This document shows positions 8,236-17,420 of a stretch of 41,983 nt of DNA, one piece after another. Source of the DNA: DASQHW01 sp038209365 (GTDB lineage: Bacteria > Actinomycetota > Acidimicrobiia > IMCC26256 > PALSA-610); the NCBI GenBank assembly GCA_038209365.1, contig JBBQXS010000037.1:1-41983 (forward strand). Reading direction: 5' to 3'. Position 1 is the stretch's first letter, and every line of letters starts with the position of its first letter. The position numbers were made by a program, and so were the translations under genes. The notes beneath the pieces were generated by a model, which was not told where the DNA came from, searched no databases, and was given only the letters and a program-made list of their open reading frames with translations.

Positions 8236-10225
8236 GGATCGCGGTGTTCGCATGGACGCGTCCGAGCGTGGGCGCGTCGCCGAACGCCGCGACCATGCCG
8301 TCGCGCGCGGTGATCCAGTAGCCGTTGCCGGTCGTCGTGCGGGCAACGCCGCACACGGGCGCGGTCGTGCGGACCTTCGATCCGTGATAGCGCGCATCGC
8401 CGAAGGAGAACATCCCGCCGTCGCTCGCGCACAGCCAGTAGCCCTTGCCCGTCGGCGTGGCCGCCATCGCGACGATCGGTTTGTCCAAGCGTCTGCCGCC
8501 CATCGATCCGCGGAACTTCGCGTCGCCGAAGCAGAACATGCCGCCGTCGCTCGCGCAGAGCCAGTAGCCCCGGCCGGAGGGCGTCGACATCATGGCGACG
8601 ATCGGTTTGTCCAAGTGTCTGCCGCCCATCGATCCGCGGTACTTCGCGTCGCCGAAGCAGAAGATGCCGCCGTCGCTCGCGCACAGCCAGTAGCCCTTGC
8701 CCGACGGTGTACCTGCCATGGCCACGATGGGTTTGTCCAAGCGTCTGCCGCCCATCGAGCCGTGGAAACGCGCGTCGCCGAAGCTGAAGATTCCGCCGTC
8801 GGTACCGCAGAGCCACAGCCCGTGATGCGTGTGTGTCGACGCACCGGCCACGATCGGCTTGTCGACTCTCGACAGCGAGCCGAACTTGGTCGCGACGCCG
8901 AAGCCGTGGATGCCGCCGCCCGGTCCCGCGAGCCAGTACCCCGCGCTCGACGCGTGGGGAGTTCCCGGCGGTGGTGCGCTCGGCGGCGCCGAGAACAGGG
9001 ACAGCGGCGAGTACGTCTGGCCGAGCACCTCGCGGTCGTCGGCGCGCAACCACGTGTCGAGCACCGTGGCGTAGACGGCGCGAAAGTCGACCGACGGCTT
9101 GAGGTCGCCGTCGCCGTCGAGGTCGGTGAGGCTGGGCTGGGCGCCGTGCAGTCCACCGCGCACGCGATCACCGATGACGAGCAGCGGCGACGCGGCTCCG
9201 TGGTCGGTGCCGCCGTCACCGTTCTCGGCCGGCCGGCGGCCGAACTCGGAGAACGTCATCATCGCGACCTGCCCGCGCCAGCGAGGCGCGAGCGTCGAGA
9301 AGAACGCGGCGATCGCCCCGTCGAGGTGCGACAGCAGCTGCGCATGCGACCCGGCCTGATCCGAATGCGTGTCGAAGCCGCCCAGCGACGTGTCGACCAC
9401 ACGGATGCCCAGGTTGGCGTTGATCAGGTGCGCCGCGAGCACGAGCTGCTGGCGGATGTCCGTGCTCTGCCGGGGGAACGAGTACGCGGGGCGGACGCGC
9501 TGCGTCAGCTGCACCAGCTCCATCGCAGTCGTGTCGTAGGTATCGCCGAGCGAGCCGAGCCCCGATGCGCCGTTGCCAAAGCTCGCGACGGCGTCGAACA
9601 TCCGCGCGAACGAAGGATCGCTGCGGTCGACGCCGAACGCGTCGCCGATGCTCAACGGCAGCGACGACGGGTGGGCGACCGCGCCGTTCAGGTGCGGGTT
9701 CACGTTTCCGTGCAGCGACACCCCGTAGAGCGACTCTTGGGTCGTGTTCGGGAGACCGTCGAGGAAGCGACCCGCCCAACCGGTCGTCGGGGTACCGCTG
9801 CCGCCCCACCCGTGCATCCAGATGTCGGTCGAGGTGAAGTGGCTGAGATCCGGTGGTTGATACCCGACCCCGCGGACGATCGCGACGTTTCCCTGGTCGA
9901 AGCGCGATTTGGTCTTCACGAGTGACGGGTGCAGCGCGCAGCCGCTGCCGATCGGGAGACCGTTGGTGATCTTCAGCGTCGGTCGCAGCGCCGCATAGGT
10001 TGCGTCACCGGCAGGCACGACCATGTTCAAGCCGTCGTTGCCGCCGCTCAGCTGAATGGTGACGAGGATTCCCTGGTCGTTGGCGACGGGTGGCGCCGCG
10101 AAGGCCTCGAGGCGCGAGAGGTACGGGCTGACGGCGACGGTGCCGGCGCCCACTGCGCTGAACTGGAGGAAGCGCCGGCGCGACAAACGGTTCTGCGCAA
10201 AGAGGCCGGGAGCGGGATCAGTCAC
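8222..10225 (-). CDS. Tat-exported DUF1501 protein fused to GYWL beta-propeller repeats
   Basis: The protein is 667 aa. Residues 12-30 form a twin-arginine signal (SRRRFLQFSAVG), so it is probably exported folded. Residues ~45-430 are a DUF1501 domain, related to the sulfatase/alkaline phosphatase superfamily, with LSGGNDGLN, GGFDTHSDQ and MTFSEFGRRPAENG. From residue ~440 to the end are about six 42-residue repeats of the type GYWLCASDGGIFxFGDA followed by DKPIVAMAxTP, expected to form a beta-propeller-like surface domain. The start is 12 bases after DUF1800, a usual partner. The DUF1501-DUF1800 function is not known. The N-terminal domain appears complete; the repeat fusion is the unusual part. 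Confidence 0.85.
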   Translation of the reverse strand: MTDPAPGLFAQNRLSRRRFLQFSAVGAGTVAVSPYLSRLEAFAAPPVANDQGILVTIQLSGGNDGLNMVVPAGDATYAALRPTLKITNGLPIGSGCALHPSLVKTKSRFDQGNVAIVRGVGYQPPDLSHFTSTDIWMHGWGGSGTPTTGWAGRFLDGLPNTTQESLYGVSLHGNVNPHLNGAVAHPSSLPLSIGDAFGVDRSDPSFARMFDAVASFGNGASGLGSLGDTYDTTAMELVQLTQRVRPAYSFPRQSTDIRQQLVLAAHLINANLGIRVVDTSLGGFDTHSDQAGSHAQLLSHLDGAIAAFFSTLAPRWRGQVAMMTFSEFGRRPAENGDGGTDHGAASPLLVIGDRVRGGLHGAQPSLTDLDGDGDLKPSVDFRAVYATVLDTWLRADDREVLGQTYSPLSLFSAPPSAPPPGTPHASSAGYWLAGPGGGIHGFGVATKFGSLSRVDKPIVAGASTHTHHGLWLCGTDGGIFSFGDARFHGSMGGRRLDKPIVAMAGTPSGKGYWLCASDGGIFCFGDAKYRGSMGGRHLDKPIVAMMSTPSGRGYWLCASDGGMFCFGDAKFRGSMGGRRLDKPIVAMAATPTGKGYWLCASDGGMFSFGDARYHGSKVRTTAPVCGVARTTTGNGYWITARDGMVAAFGDAPTLGRVHANTAILVRA
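8225..8943 (-). repeat. 126-bp coding tandem repeats (GYWL units)
   Basis: The anchor GTTTGTCC (plus strand) recurs at 8479, 8605 and 8731, with GCTTGTCG at 8857: an exact 126-base period. The three central units are almost identical at the DNA level, including silent positions, while the outer units have diverged. This points to recent duplication or gene conversion within the reading frame. Confidence 0.85.
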
Positions 10226-10237
10226 GTCACTTCTCTC

Positions 10238-11545
10238 CTACGCGAGGTTCATCTCGGGCGTGAGCATCACGAGGGTCAATAGGTTGATGAAGGTCCAGTT
10301 GCGCCATGCGTTCGTGTCGCCGCGCTGGCTCGTCAACCACGCCGCGAGCTTCGAGCGAGTGTGCGCCGACGGACTGTCGATCCCCATGACATCGAACGCG
10401 TGTTGCACGGCATCGGCCACGGTCATGCTGACGATGCTGCTGAGTGTGTTCTGCAGATCGTTCTGCCACACCAGGTATCCGGCCCAGTTGGCGCGCGCCC
10501 ACACCCGTGACGTCGTCAGCCAGTAGTCATTCGAGCGCCATCCCGACACGTCGGGTGGCTCGAACAGCTGTTGGCCCATGGCCTCCATCCACCACTGCGG
10601 GTTCGCGTCTCCCGCCGTGATCCCCACGGCGCGCATGCACGCGACGAGCCATTCCGCGGGCGAACGCACGAGACCCTGCTTGGCGCGGGTCGACAGGAAC
10701 TCGGGATTGACGAAGATCGCGCGCGCGAGCGCGGTGATCGAGAGATCCGCGGCGAGGAACGCGTCGCCGAGGGTCGCGACGAGGGACGTTTCGGGATCGG
10801 GATACGCGAAGAAGGTCCACATCTTCTTCGCGATGAAGCGCGAGGCGATCTGCTTGTGTGTCGCGTCGTCGCGCAGGAGGAAGTTGAGGATGTCGGGGCC
10901 GTCCCAGTTCTGGGTGACGCCCATGAAGGTCTTGGGATTCGTGTCGTGGCGGGACAGGTAGAAGTGGTACTGGGTTCGGTCGCCGTCGAGCGTGTTGTGG
11001 CCGGTCCACGCCCGGGCCGCGGCCACGACGTCGGCCTGGGTGTACTCGTTGACCCCGAGCGTGAAGAGCTCCATCAGCTCACGGGCGAAATTCTCGTTGG
11101 GGTGACCTTTGGTGTTGGATTCGTTGTCGAGCCAGATGAGCATCGCCGGTTGGAGCGACATCTGCTGCACCAGATCACGAAAGGAGCCCGCCGCCATCGC
11201 GCGGAACAAGGCGTTCTGGCGGTACATGAGCACCGTGTTCGTGACCTTGGAGTTCGCGGTCGCGAAATGCCCGTGCCAGAACAGGGTGAGTTTCTCCTGC
11301 AGCGGCGTCGTGGTCGTCGCCATGCGGTCGAGCCACCAATGCTGCAGTTTGTATTCCTTCTCCCAGTCTTCGAGGCCCGCGTCGGAGAGGAAGGCGGGTG
11401 CGGTGTCGGCCGGGGCCGACGAGAAGTCCAGGAGCTGGTCGACGGTGGTCGCCCACGGCTGCGCAGCAAGCGACGCGATCTGGTTCGCGGTACCCCCGAA
11501 CCCGGCTCGGCGGAGCAGATGAGCGATGTCGGCCGGCTGCGGCAC
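10238..11545 (-). CDS. DUF1800 family protein
   Basis: The protein is 435 aa from GTG 11545. It starts with the family signature HLLRRAGFGGT and carries the typical motifs FWHGHFAT, NENFARELMELFTLG and FEPPDVSGW. The biochemical role of DUF1800 is unknown. Genes of this family usually sit directly before DUF1501 genes, as here (12-base gap), which suggests a two-protein system. I see no clear signal peptide with this start, so export, if any, may depend on the Tat-bearing partner. The 140 bases upstream hold no gene and probably carry the promoter. Confidence 0.88.
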   Translation of the reverse strand: MPQPADIAHLLRRAGFGGTANQIASLAAQPWATTVDQLLDFSSAPADTAPAFLSDAGLEDWEKEYKLQHWWLDRMATTTTPLQEKLTLFWHGHFATANSKVTNTVLMYRQNALFRAMAAGSFRDLVQQMSLQPAMLIWLDNESNTKGHPNENFARELMELFTLGVNEYTQADVVAAARAWTGHNTLDGDRTQYHFYLSRHDTNPKTFMGVTQNWDGPDILNFLLRDDATHKQIASRFIAKKMWTFFAYPDPETSLVATLGDAFLAADLSITALARAIFVNPEFLSTRAKQGLVRSPAEWLVACMRAVGITAGDANPQWWMEAMGQQLFEPPDVSGWRSNDYWLTTSRVWARANWAGYLVWQNDLQNTLSSIVSMTVADAVQHAFDVMGIDSPSAHTRSKLAAWLTSQRGDTNAWRNWTFINLLTLVMLTPEMNLA

Positions 11546-11686
11546 GCGCGTGTTCCCCCTCTGGTCGTGTCTCGCAGCACGCCCAACGGGGTGATCGACT
11601 CGAAGGGAGGGGGTCTTGAGCAGCCGCGCATACCGGTTGCGCGACCCGCCGGCGTGTGACGCAACGAGCGCGTGACGGTCGGGGTG

Positions 11687-12541
11687 TCAGGGCAGGCCGG
11701 CGCCGGGCACGTCGACGGTGACGGCCTCGATGCGCCCGAGGTGTGCTGCCCGGGTCTCGTCCGGCACATGGCTCGGCGCGGTGCAGATGTACAAGGTGCG
11801 CCGATCGGTCCCGCCGAGCATGCAGGCGAACGCTCCGGGATGCGTCCCCTTGACCTCGTCCACGACGTCGCCGCCCTCGCGGATCCGCAGGCATCGCCCG
11901 GTGGCGGGGCACGCGGTCCAGACCGCGCCCTCGGCGTCGAGGCACATGCCGTCGACGGTGGCGCCGTGCAACTGTGCCCACACCCGCTGGTTCGAAAGGC
12001 TGCCGTCGGCCGCGATGTCGAACGCGCTGACGCGGCTCCCCATGCTCTCGCCGACGAGCAAGGTCCGTCCGTCCGGCGTGATCGCCGAGCCGTTCGGGAA
12101 CGCGACCGATTCGGCAACGATCCGGGTGGTGCCGTCCGGCTCGACGGCAATCAGGCACGTGTCGTGCGGTGCTTCACCCGAGTAGATGTCGAACCCGAAG
12201 TTCCCGACATACGCGCGGCCGTGGGCGTCCACGACCATGTCGTTGCATTGCCCGGTCGCGAGCGCGCCAAGATCCGCATGCACCGCGAGGCTGCCGTCGT
12301 GCTCGAGGCGCAACACGCGGCGGTCGATCATCGACACGACGAGCATGCGACCATCGGTGAGCCACCCCAGTCCCGACGGTTGCTGCGGCACCTCGACGAT
12401 CGTCTCCGACGAGCCGTCGGCCTCCATCGCAACGACGCGGCGGTCGTGCTGATCCGAGAACCAGAGGCGTTCCTCGTGCCAGCGCGGACCCTCGGGGAAG
12501 GCGAAGCCGTCGGCGACGATCGTCGTCGTGCGTGCGGTCAT
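11687..12541 (-). CDS. SMP-30/gluconolactonase-type hydrolase
   Basis: The protein is 284 aa, a six-bladed propeller family that opens sugar lactones or related esters with one divalent metal. ATG 12541 is chosen because it overlaps the stop of the MFS gene (ATGA). The metal-site Glu is in FPEGPRW at the N-terminus, the Asn in GQCNDMVVDAHG and the Asp in VDGMCLDAEG. FPNGSAITPDG is a typical blade motif. Coupling to the transporter gene suggests that the substrate or product is imported or exported by it. The exact substrate cannot be read from sequence. Confidence 0.88.
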   Translation of the reverse strand: MTARTTTIVADGFAFPEGPRWHEERLWFSDQHDRRVVAMEADGSSETIVEVPQQPSGLGWLTDGRMLVVSMIDRRVLRLEHDGSLAVHADLGALATGQCNDMVVDAHGRAYVGNFGFDIYSGEAPHDTCLIAVEPDGTTRIVAESVAFPNGSAITPDGRTLLVGESMGSRVSAFDIAADGSLSNQRVWAQLHGATVDGMCLDAEGAVWTACPATGRCLRIREGGDVVDEVKGTHPGAFACMLGGTDRRTLYICTAPSHVPDETRAAHLGRIEAVTVDVPGAGLP

Positions 12542-14139
12542 GGGCTCGGACCGTACTCGTCGTACCGCGTGGGGCTCACGTCGTCGAGATTCTGCGCGGC
12601 CGATTCGGGCAGTCGCGGCACGACCGCGATCGCCGCGATGACGGAGCCGATTCCGGTCAACGCGATTGCGGGACCGAGGCCTCCGAGCGGATCCACGAGG
12701 CCCGCGACGATGCCGAAGCCGCTTGCGGAGCCGATGACGCCGACGATCGTGAGCAACGCGTTCGACGTGCCGCGTACCTCGGTCGGGAACAGCTCGGCGT
12801 CGAGGGTGCCCAGCGCGATGCCGCCCGCGCCGGCCGTCAAGACCGAGATCGCCGACATCACCCAGATCACGGGACCACCCATGAGAAAGAAGACCATCTG
12901 CGTCGCGGTGGAGATCGCGAGCGCGATCGCCGCGACCGGGCGCCGCCCCCGCGCCTCGGCGAGGCGGCCGCCGAGGACGATGCCGATGAGGCCGGGTACT
13001 GCCGTCGTCACGGTGCGGAACAACGCGACGCCGGTGTTCGAGAAGCCGCGGTCGTCGAGCAGGTATTGGTTCATCAGCTGCGACGAAGGCGCGTTGAACA
13101 GGCTCGTGAGGAACGCCGCGGCGCCGAGCAGCACGAACCGGCGTCGGTGGCGCGTGATCACATCGCGCAGGCGTCCGCGCACGACTTCGGTGTGTGCGCT
13201 GAGGGTGGTGTAGCGCGTCGTCTCGGCGAGATGGCGCGCGATGCTCGGCGAGAGGAAGATCGTGCAAGCGCCGAGCGCGAACGGGAGCCGCCAGCCCCAC
13301 TCGCCGAGATCTGCCAGCGGCAGTACCACCACCGCCAGGGAGAACCCGAACCCACCCGCCAACGCGAGCATCGAAGCGGAGTACGCCCGGGCCCGCTCGG
13401 GCGACTGCTCGATCACCGCGATGCCTGCGACGGTGGCGGTGGTGATCAACAAGCCGCGCTGGAGGATCTGTGCGCTGGTGAAGACCAGCAGGTTCGGCGC
13501 GATCGCGGAGATCGCGCACGCGACCGACGAGCCGGTCACGCCGATCAGGATGGAGCGCCGGCGTCCGCGCCGGTCCGCGAGCACCGTGACCGGCAACGCC
13601 AGCAGCGCCCCGATGCGCGTGATCGCCAGGAGGAGGCTGATGCGCGAGTCGGAAGCGTGGAACGCATCGCTGATCGGGCCCGAGAGCTGGCCGAAGAGCG
13701 CGCTCGCGAACCCGACGACCGCCGCCGCGGCTGCTGCGGTCGCCAGGAGCGTGGCCTGTTCCGGAGAGAACACGACTGGCGGGAGCCCGACGACGGCCTT
13801 GGGACCATCCGGGTCCGGCCCGTCGTCGAGTGCGGCTTCGAGCATTGCAATGACGTACGCGACCTCTCGGTTCTGCGCGATGCGAATGAGCGGTCTGAAG
13901 ACGAACCCGAAGAATGGAAGGTCGACGCCGCCCTCGGGCGTCACCGTGACGTGACAGCCGTCGCCGTCGGCGATGATGCCAATGGTGATGCCGATGGCGG
14001 GTTGCTGTTCGGGCGGCGCCTCGACTACCACGGTGCCATCGGGTTGCGGGGTTCCGCCGAGTCGCTCGACCGCCGCCGCGCGCACAGCCTCCGGCGGCGC
14101 AGCGAGCCGATGCGGCGAAGGTTTCGGCACGCGCGGCAT
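12538..14139 (-). CDS. MFS transporter with extra N-terminal soluble domain
   Basis: The protein is 533 aa from ATG 14139; longer frames run into the divergent bcp gene. From residue ~128 it has about 12 membrane segments. The loop 2-3 MFS motif appears as LADRRGRRRS and its second-half repeat as RLAEARGRRP. The metabolite/sugar-porter-like motif ELFPTEVRGT is near helix 10-11. The first ~125 residues are soluble and not part of the MFS fold. They begin with a Pro/Ala-rich segment and include an FFGFVFRPLIRIAQNRE stretch; I do not recognise this domain. The SMP-30 gene overlaps its end. The substrate is unknown. Confidence 0.85.
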   Translation of the reverse strand: MPRVPKPSPHRLAAPPEAVRAAAVERLGGTPQPDGTVVVEAPPEQQPAIGITIGIIADGDGCHVTVTPEGGVDLPFFGFVFRPLIRIAQNREVAYVIAMLEAALDDGPDPDGPKAVVGLPPVVFSPEQATLLATAAAAAAVVGFASALFGQLSGPISDAFHASDSRISLLLAITRIGALLALPVTVLADRRGRRRSILIGVTGSSVACAISAIAPNLLVFTSAQILQRGLLITTATVAGIAVIEQSPERARAYSASMLALAGGFGFSLAVVVLPLADLGEWGWRLPFALGACTIFLSPSIARHLAETTRYTTLSAHTEVVRGRLRDVITRHRRRFVLLGAAAFLTSLFNAPSSQLMNQYLLDDRGFSNTGVALFRTVTTAVPGLIGIVLGGRLAEARGRRPVAAIALAISTATQMVFFLMGGPVIWVMSAISVLTAGAGGIALGTLDAELFPTEVRGTSNALLTIVGVIGSASGFGIVAGLVDPLGGLGPAIALTGIGSVIAAIAVVPRLPESAAQNLDDVSPTRYDEYGPSP

Positions 14140-14176
14140 GCTACGGGTGGGGTTGTGAAGCCGCCTGGGAGGGATC

Positions 14177-14644
14177 ATGACGAAATTGGCTGTCGGCGAC
14201 AAGGCGCCGGCGTTTGCGCTCAAAGACCAGCACGGCAAGACCGTGCGGCTGTCGGGATTCAAGGGTCGGCCGCTGGTCGTGTACTTCTATCCCAAGGCTG
14301 ACACGCCGGGATGCACGCAACAGTCGTGCAATCTGCGTGACGCACTCCCGCAGTTGAAGAAGCTCAAGGCCGCGGTGGTCGGGATCAGCCCCGACCCCGT
14401 CGAGAAGCAGAAGAAGTTCGACGACAAGTACGGCCTCGGCTTCCCCCTGCTCGCCGACGTCGACCATGCGACCGCCGACGCGTGGGGCGTGCGGGGCGAG
14501 AAGTCCCTGTACGGCCGCAAGTTCATGGGCATCGTCCGATCGGCGTTCGTCGTCGACGAGAAGGGCAAGCTCGCGGGTGTCTTCTACAAGGTGAGTCCGA
14601 AGGACACAAATACGCGCGCGCTGAAGACTCTCGGTGAGATGTAA
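14177..14644 (+). CDS. bcp: Thioredoxin-dependent peroxiredoxin, Bcp/PrxQ type
   Basis: This enzyme reduces hydroperoxides at a peroxidatic cysteine and is regenerated by thioredoxin. The protein is 155 aa, full length for the family. The active site reads KADTPGCTQQSCNLRD, with the peroxidatic Cys and a resolving Cys five residues on, the atypical 2-Cys PrxQ arrangement. GGGAGGGAT before ATG 14177 is a good ribosome site. The gene is divergent from the MFS gene, with 37 bases between starts, so the promoters overlap. A small stem CTGTC/GACAG at 14660-14673 follows and may end the transcript. Confidence 0.95.
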   Translation: MTKLAVGDKAPAFALKDQHGKTVRLSGFKGRPLVVYFYPKADTPGCTQQSCNLRDALPQLKKLKAAVVGISPDPVEKQKKFDDKYGLGFPLLADVDHATADAWGVRGEKSLYGRKFMGIVRSAFVVDEKGKLAGVFYKVSPKDTNTRALKTLGEM

Positions 14645-14686
14645 CCCGGCTTCACATGTCTGTCCCCCGACAGGCAGTATGTCGCG

Positions 14687-15127
14687 ATGAACGAGAAATG
14701 GACCGTCAACAGGGACGAAGACGTCGAGCGAGCGCAAGCTGTTTGGGATGCACTCGCTGCCGGAGATCCCGCACCGGTACTGGAATCGCAAGCGCGCGGC
14801 GTCATCTTCGACAACGGACCTGGCGCCGGGCCTTGGCGTCACACCGAGGGACAGGCCGAGTTCCTCGACATGTTCGGCGCGTTCTTGCCGATCTTCGGCG
14901 AATCGTTTCGCCAGGTCGGAACATGCATCTTCGCGAACGAGCAGTTCGCGATCACCCTGGTTGGCGAGACGGGCGAGCACGCCGGGAGCGGCGACGTGTT
15001 CGACAACCGCGCGATCTACATCAGTCGGCTCGACGCAGATGGAAAGACTGACCGCGTCTGGACTGTCGATCTCGACAGCGAGGACATGGAGCGATTCTGG
15101 CAGCGGAACCCCGTTGAGGCTCCATAG
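14687..15127 (+). CDS. NTF2-like/SnoaL-like small protein
   Basis: The protein is 146 aa from ATG 14687. The pattern suits the NTF2-like cone fold: an N-terminal helix with AQAVWDALAAGD, then TEGQAEFLDMFGAF, and a long beta-sheet ending in RAIYISRLDADGKTDRVWTVDLD. Such proteins act as small-molecule isomerases, cyclases or binding proteins, and the sequence does not show which. No export signal is seen. It is 42 bases downstream of bcp on the same strand and might be co-transcribed, although a small stem lies between them. Confidence 0.65.
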   Translation: MNEKWTVNRDEDVERAQAVWDALAAGDPAPVLESQARGVIFDNGPGAGPWRHTEGQAEFLDMFGAFLPIFGESFRQVGTCIFANEQFAITLVGETGEHAGSGDVFDNRAIYISRLDADGKTDRVWTVDLDSEDMERFWQRNPVEAP

Positions 15128-15450
15128 TCCCTGCTGCTCGATTCTTCTGCGCGCACAAGGGAGCGGTTCGAGCGTTTGCCGAGACCTTCGGCGCCATCCT
15201 TCCGGACCGTTTGGTCTCCCCGACCGGCTACTTCGTGTTCCGTCGATGATCGTCGCCCAGGGCTGCTCGGCGGTGACCTCACATTCGGCGTAAGGCTTCC
15301 GTCAGATCCCGTTCACGCGGCCGACACAAGCGCGAGATACAGACGAAAGCAACCCGTAGTCGAGTGATCAGCGGGACGGACGAGCCTTTCCGGCGCGCGT
15401 GACAGAGCACCGACGGGTCGCATTGCGACGCGCCGCGACGGGGAGGCAAC
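15128..15450 (+). promoter_or_regulatory. Leader and promoter region of amt-glnK (323 bases, no gene)
   Basis: No credible coding frame is seen. A GAGACC/GGTCTC inverted pair surrounds part of the first half. GGGGAGGC just before GTG 15451 is the amt ribosome site. In actinobacteria such leaders often bind GlnR, but I could not find a convincing GlnR box by eye. Confidence 0.5.
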
Positions 15451-17070
15451 GTGTCGAAAGGCAAGAGGTTCGTTGCGCTGAGCCTGTTGACGTTCATCGT
15501 CATCATCGTGCTGGGCGCGGTGTGGGGCCACCACAAGCCGGCCGACCCGACGGGTCCCGGCTTCACCGGACTCAGCAACTATCCCGCGCCCACCGAGAAC
15601 GTTCCGGTGGGGCAGGAGGGCATCAACCAGCTCGCGACGCAGACCGGGCATCTCGGCGTCTCGATCAACTTCACGTGGGTGCTCCTCACGGGCTTCCTCG
15701 TGCTGTTCATGCAGGTCGGCTTCGCGTTCTTGGTGACCGGGCTCACTCGCGCGAAGAACGCAGCGCACATGATGATGATGAACATCGCCGCCTTTGCGGT
15801 CGCGCTCCTCGCCTACTACGCGGTCGGGTTCGCGTTCATGTTCGGCGGACTGAACGTCCCGACGCTCGGAGGCACCTCGCCGCTGACCGGCTTCTTCGGC
15901 CACGGCAGCGCAGGTGTGATCGGGACGCACGGCTTCCTCTTGCAGAGCAGCGGCAGCTATGACGTCGGCGTCATGGTGCTGTTCCTGTTCGAAGTTGTGT
16001 TCATGGAGACGGCCGGCTACATCATCATCGGGGCGATCGCCGAGCGGATCTCGTTCGCGGGATTCCTGCTCGCCGAGGTCGCGATGGGCGCGGTCATCTA
16101 CCCGATCTTCGGCATGTGGATGTGGGGCGGCGGGTGGCTCGCCCACCTCGGAACCTCGTTGCATCTCGGGCACGGCGCGGTCGACTTCGCGGGATCGGGC
16201 GTCGTCCATGGCACCGGCGGCTGGGTTGCCCTTGCGTTGGCAATGCTGCTCGGCCCGCGGATCGGCAAATTCCGCAGCGACGGAAAACCGAACGCGATTC
16301 CCGGTCACAATCTGGGCTACGTCGTGATCGGCACGCTCGTGCTCGTGTTCGGGTGGATGGGCTTCAACCCCGGCTCGACCCTCGGCGCCACCGACCTGCG
16401 CATCGGGCTCGTCGCGGTCAACACCCTGCTCTCGGCGTGTGTCGGCTTCGTGATCGCGATGATCCTGACCGATGTGAAATACGGAAAGCCCGACATCTCG
16501 ATGTCGTGCAACGGCATGCTGGCAGGCCTTGTCGCCATCACGGCGCCGTGCGCGTTCGTCGCGCCCTGGGCCGCAGTGGTGATCGGCGGCATCGCGGGTG
16601 TGCTCATCGTCTACAGCGTCGAGTTCTGGGACCGAAGGCATATTGACGACCCGTGTGGTGCAATCTCGGTGCATGGTGTGTGTGGCGCGTGGGGCGTGCT
16701 CGCGCTCGGGCTGTTCGCGGACGGCACGTACGGAATCGGCTGGAACGGCGTCAGCGCGGAGAGCACGCACGGCGTGCAGGGATTGTTCTACGGCGACGGT
16801 GGACAGCTCATTGCACAAATTTTCGAGGTCGTGATCGGTTTCGCCTGGGCGTGGGGCATCACGTGGATCATCTTCTCCATCGCGAAGCGCTGGATTCAGC
16901 TTCGAGTCTCGCCCGAGGCAGAGATCGAAGGCCTCGACGTTCCCGAGTTCGGCGCGCTGGCCTATCCGGACTTTGTGCTCCACCGGTCACCGGCCGGCCA
17001 CGTCTACGAGGGCGCGGTCGATGCGCCCGTCATCACACCCGCAGGCACGACAGATCGCGAGTTGTCATGA
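15451..17070 (+). CDS. amt: Ammonium transporter, Amt family
   Basis: Amt forms a trimeric membrane channel for ammonium uptake. The protein is 539 aa, longer than AmtB because of a ~65-residue N-terminal part (one membrane helix and a Pro-rich loop) and a ~70-residue cytosolic tail. About 11 further membrane segments follow. The twin pore histidines are H253 (VVHGTGG) and H408 (SVHGVCG), with the conserved Asp in AVDFAGSG. The C-terminal cytosolic tail is where PII proteins bind to block the channel, and glnK starts inside its stop codon (ATGA), so the pair forms a nitrogen-sensing module. The GTG start is supported by GGGGAGGC upstream. Confidence 0.95.
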   Translation: MSKGKRFVALSLLTFIVIIVLGAVWGHHKPADPTGPGFTGLSNYPAPTENVPVGQEGINQLATQTGHLGVSINFTWVLLTGFLVLFMQVGFAFLVTGLTRAKNAAHMMMMNIAAFAVALLAYYAVGFAFMFGGLNVPTLGGTSPLTGFFGHGSAGVIGTHGFLLQSSGSYDVGVMVLFLFEVVFMETAGYIIIGAIAERISFAGFLLAEVAMGAVIYPIFGMWMWGGGWLAHLGTSLHLGHGAVDFAGSGVVHGTGGWVALALAMLLGPRIGKFRSDGKPNAIPGHNLGYVVIGTLVLVFGWMGFNPGSTLGATDLRIGLVAVNTLLSACVGFVIAMILTDVKYGKPDISMSCNGMLAGLVAITAPCAFVAPWAAVVIGGIAGVLIVYSVEFWDRRHIDDPCGAISVHGVCGAWGVLALGLFADGTYGIGWNGVSAESTHGVQGLFYGDGGQLIAQIFEVVIGFAWAWGITWIIFSIAKRWIQLRVSPEAEIEGLDVPEFGALAYPDFVLHRSPAGHVYEGAVDAPVITPAGTTDRELS

Positions 17071-17405
17071 AGCTCGTCACCGCGGTCGTGAAGCCGCACA
17101 AGCTCGAAGACGTCAAGAGCGCCCTCGAGGGGGTGGGGATACAGGGCATGACGATCACCGAGGTACAGGGCTTCGGCCGCCAGCGTGGTCACACCGAGGT
17201 GTACCGGGGCGCCGAGTACCGAATCGATTTCGTACCGAAGGTCAAGGTCGAAGTCGTCGTGGAAGACGGCGACGCAATGACGGTGACCGAGGCGATCCAG
17301 ACGGCCGCGCGCACCGGCAAGATCGGCGACGGCAAGGTGTGGGTGGTGCCGGTCGAGCACCTCGCACGGGTCCGGACCGGCGAGCTCGGGGTCGAGGCGC
17401 TGTAG
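17067..17405 (+). CDS. glnK: PII nitrogen regulatory protein
   Basis: This small trimeric signal protein binds ATP/ADP and 2-oxoglutarate and blocks Amt when nitrogen is plentiful. The protein is 112 aa, the usual length. The T-loop reads GRQRGHTEVYRGAEYRIDF and keeps Tyr51, the residue that is uridylylated (proteobacteria) or adenylylated (actinobacteria). VVEDGDAMTVTEAI and GDGKVWVVPVE are the nucleotide-contact segments. The long open frame upstream is an off-frame reading of amt; ATG 17067 gives the family start MKLVTAVVKPHKLEDV. I use glnK because of amt coupling; glnB would be equally valid. Confidence 0.96.
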   Translation: MKLVTAVVKPHKLEDVKSALEGVGIQGMTITEVQGFGRQRGHTEVYRGAEYRIDFVPKVKVEVVVEDGDAMTVTEAIQTAARTGKIGDGKVWVVPVEHLARVRTGELGVEAL

Positions 17406-17420
17406 ACGTCGGCCCCCGTG

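Noticed and set aside
8225..8943. CRISPR-like periodic repeats
   Set aside because: The 126-base period is in frame and codes for GYWL protein units; there are no short repeats with variable spacers.
8252..9925. 557-codon plus-strand open frame opposite DUF1501
   Set aside because: Mirror frame of the DUF1501 gene, including its 126-bp repeats; no independent protein features.
15176..15367. 63-codon plus-strand frame in the amt leader
   Set aside because: No ribosome site and no protein-like composition; more likely untranslated leader.
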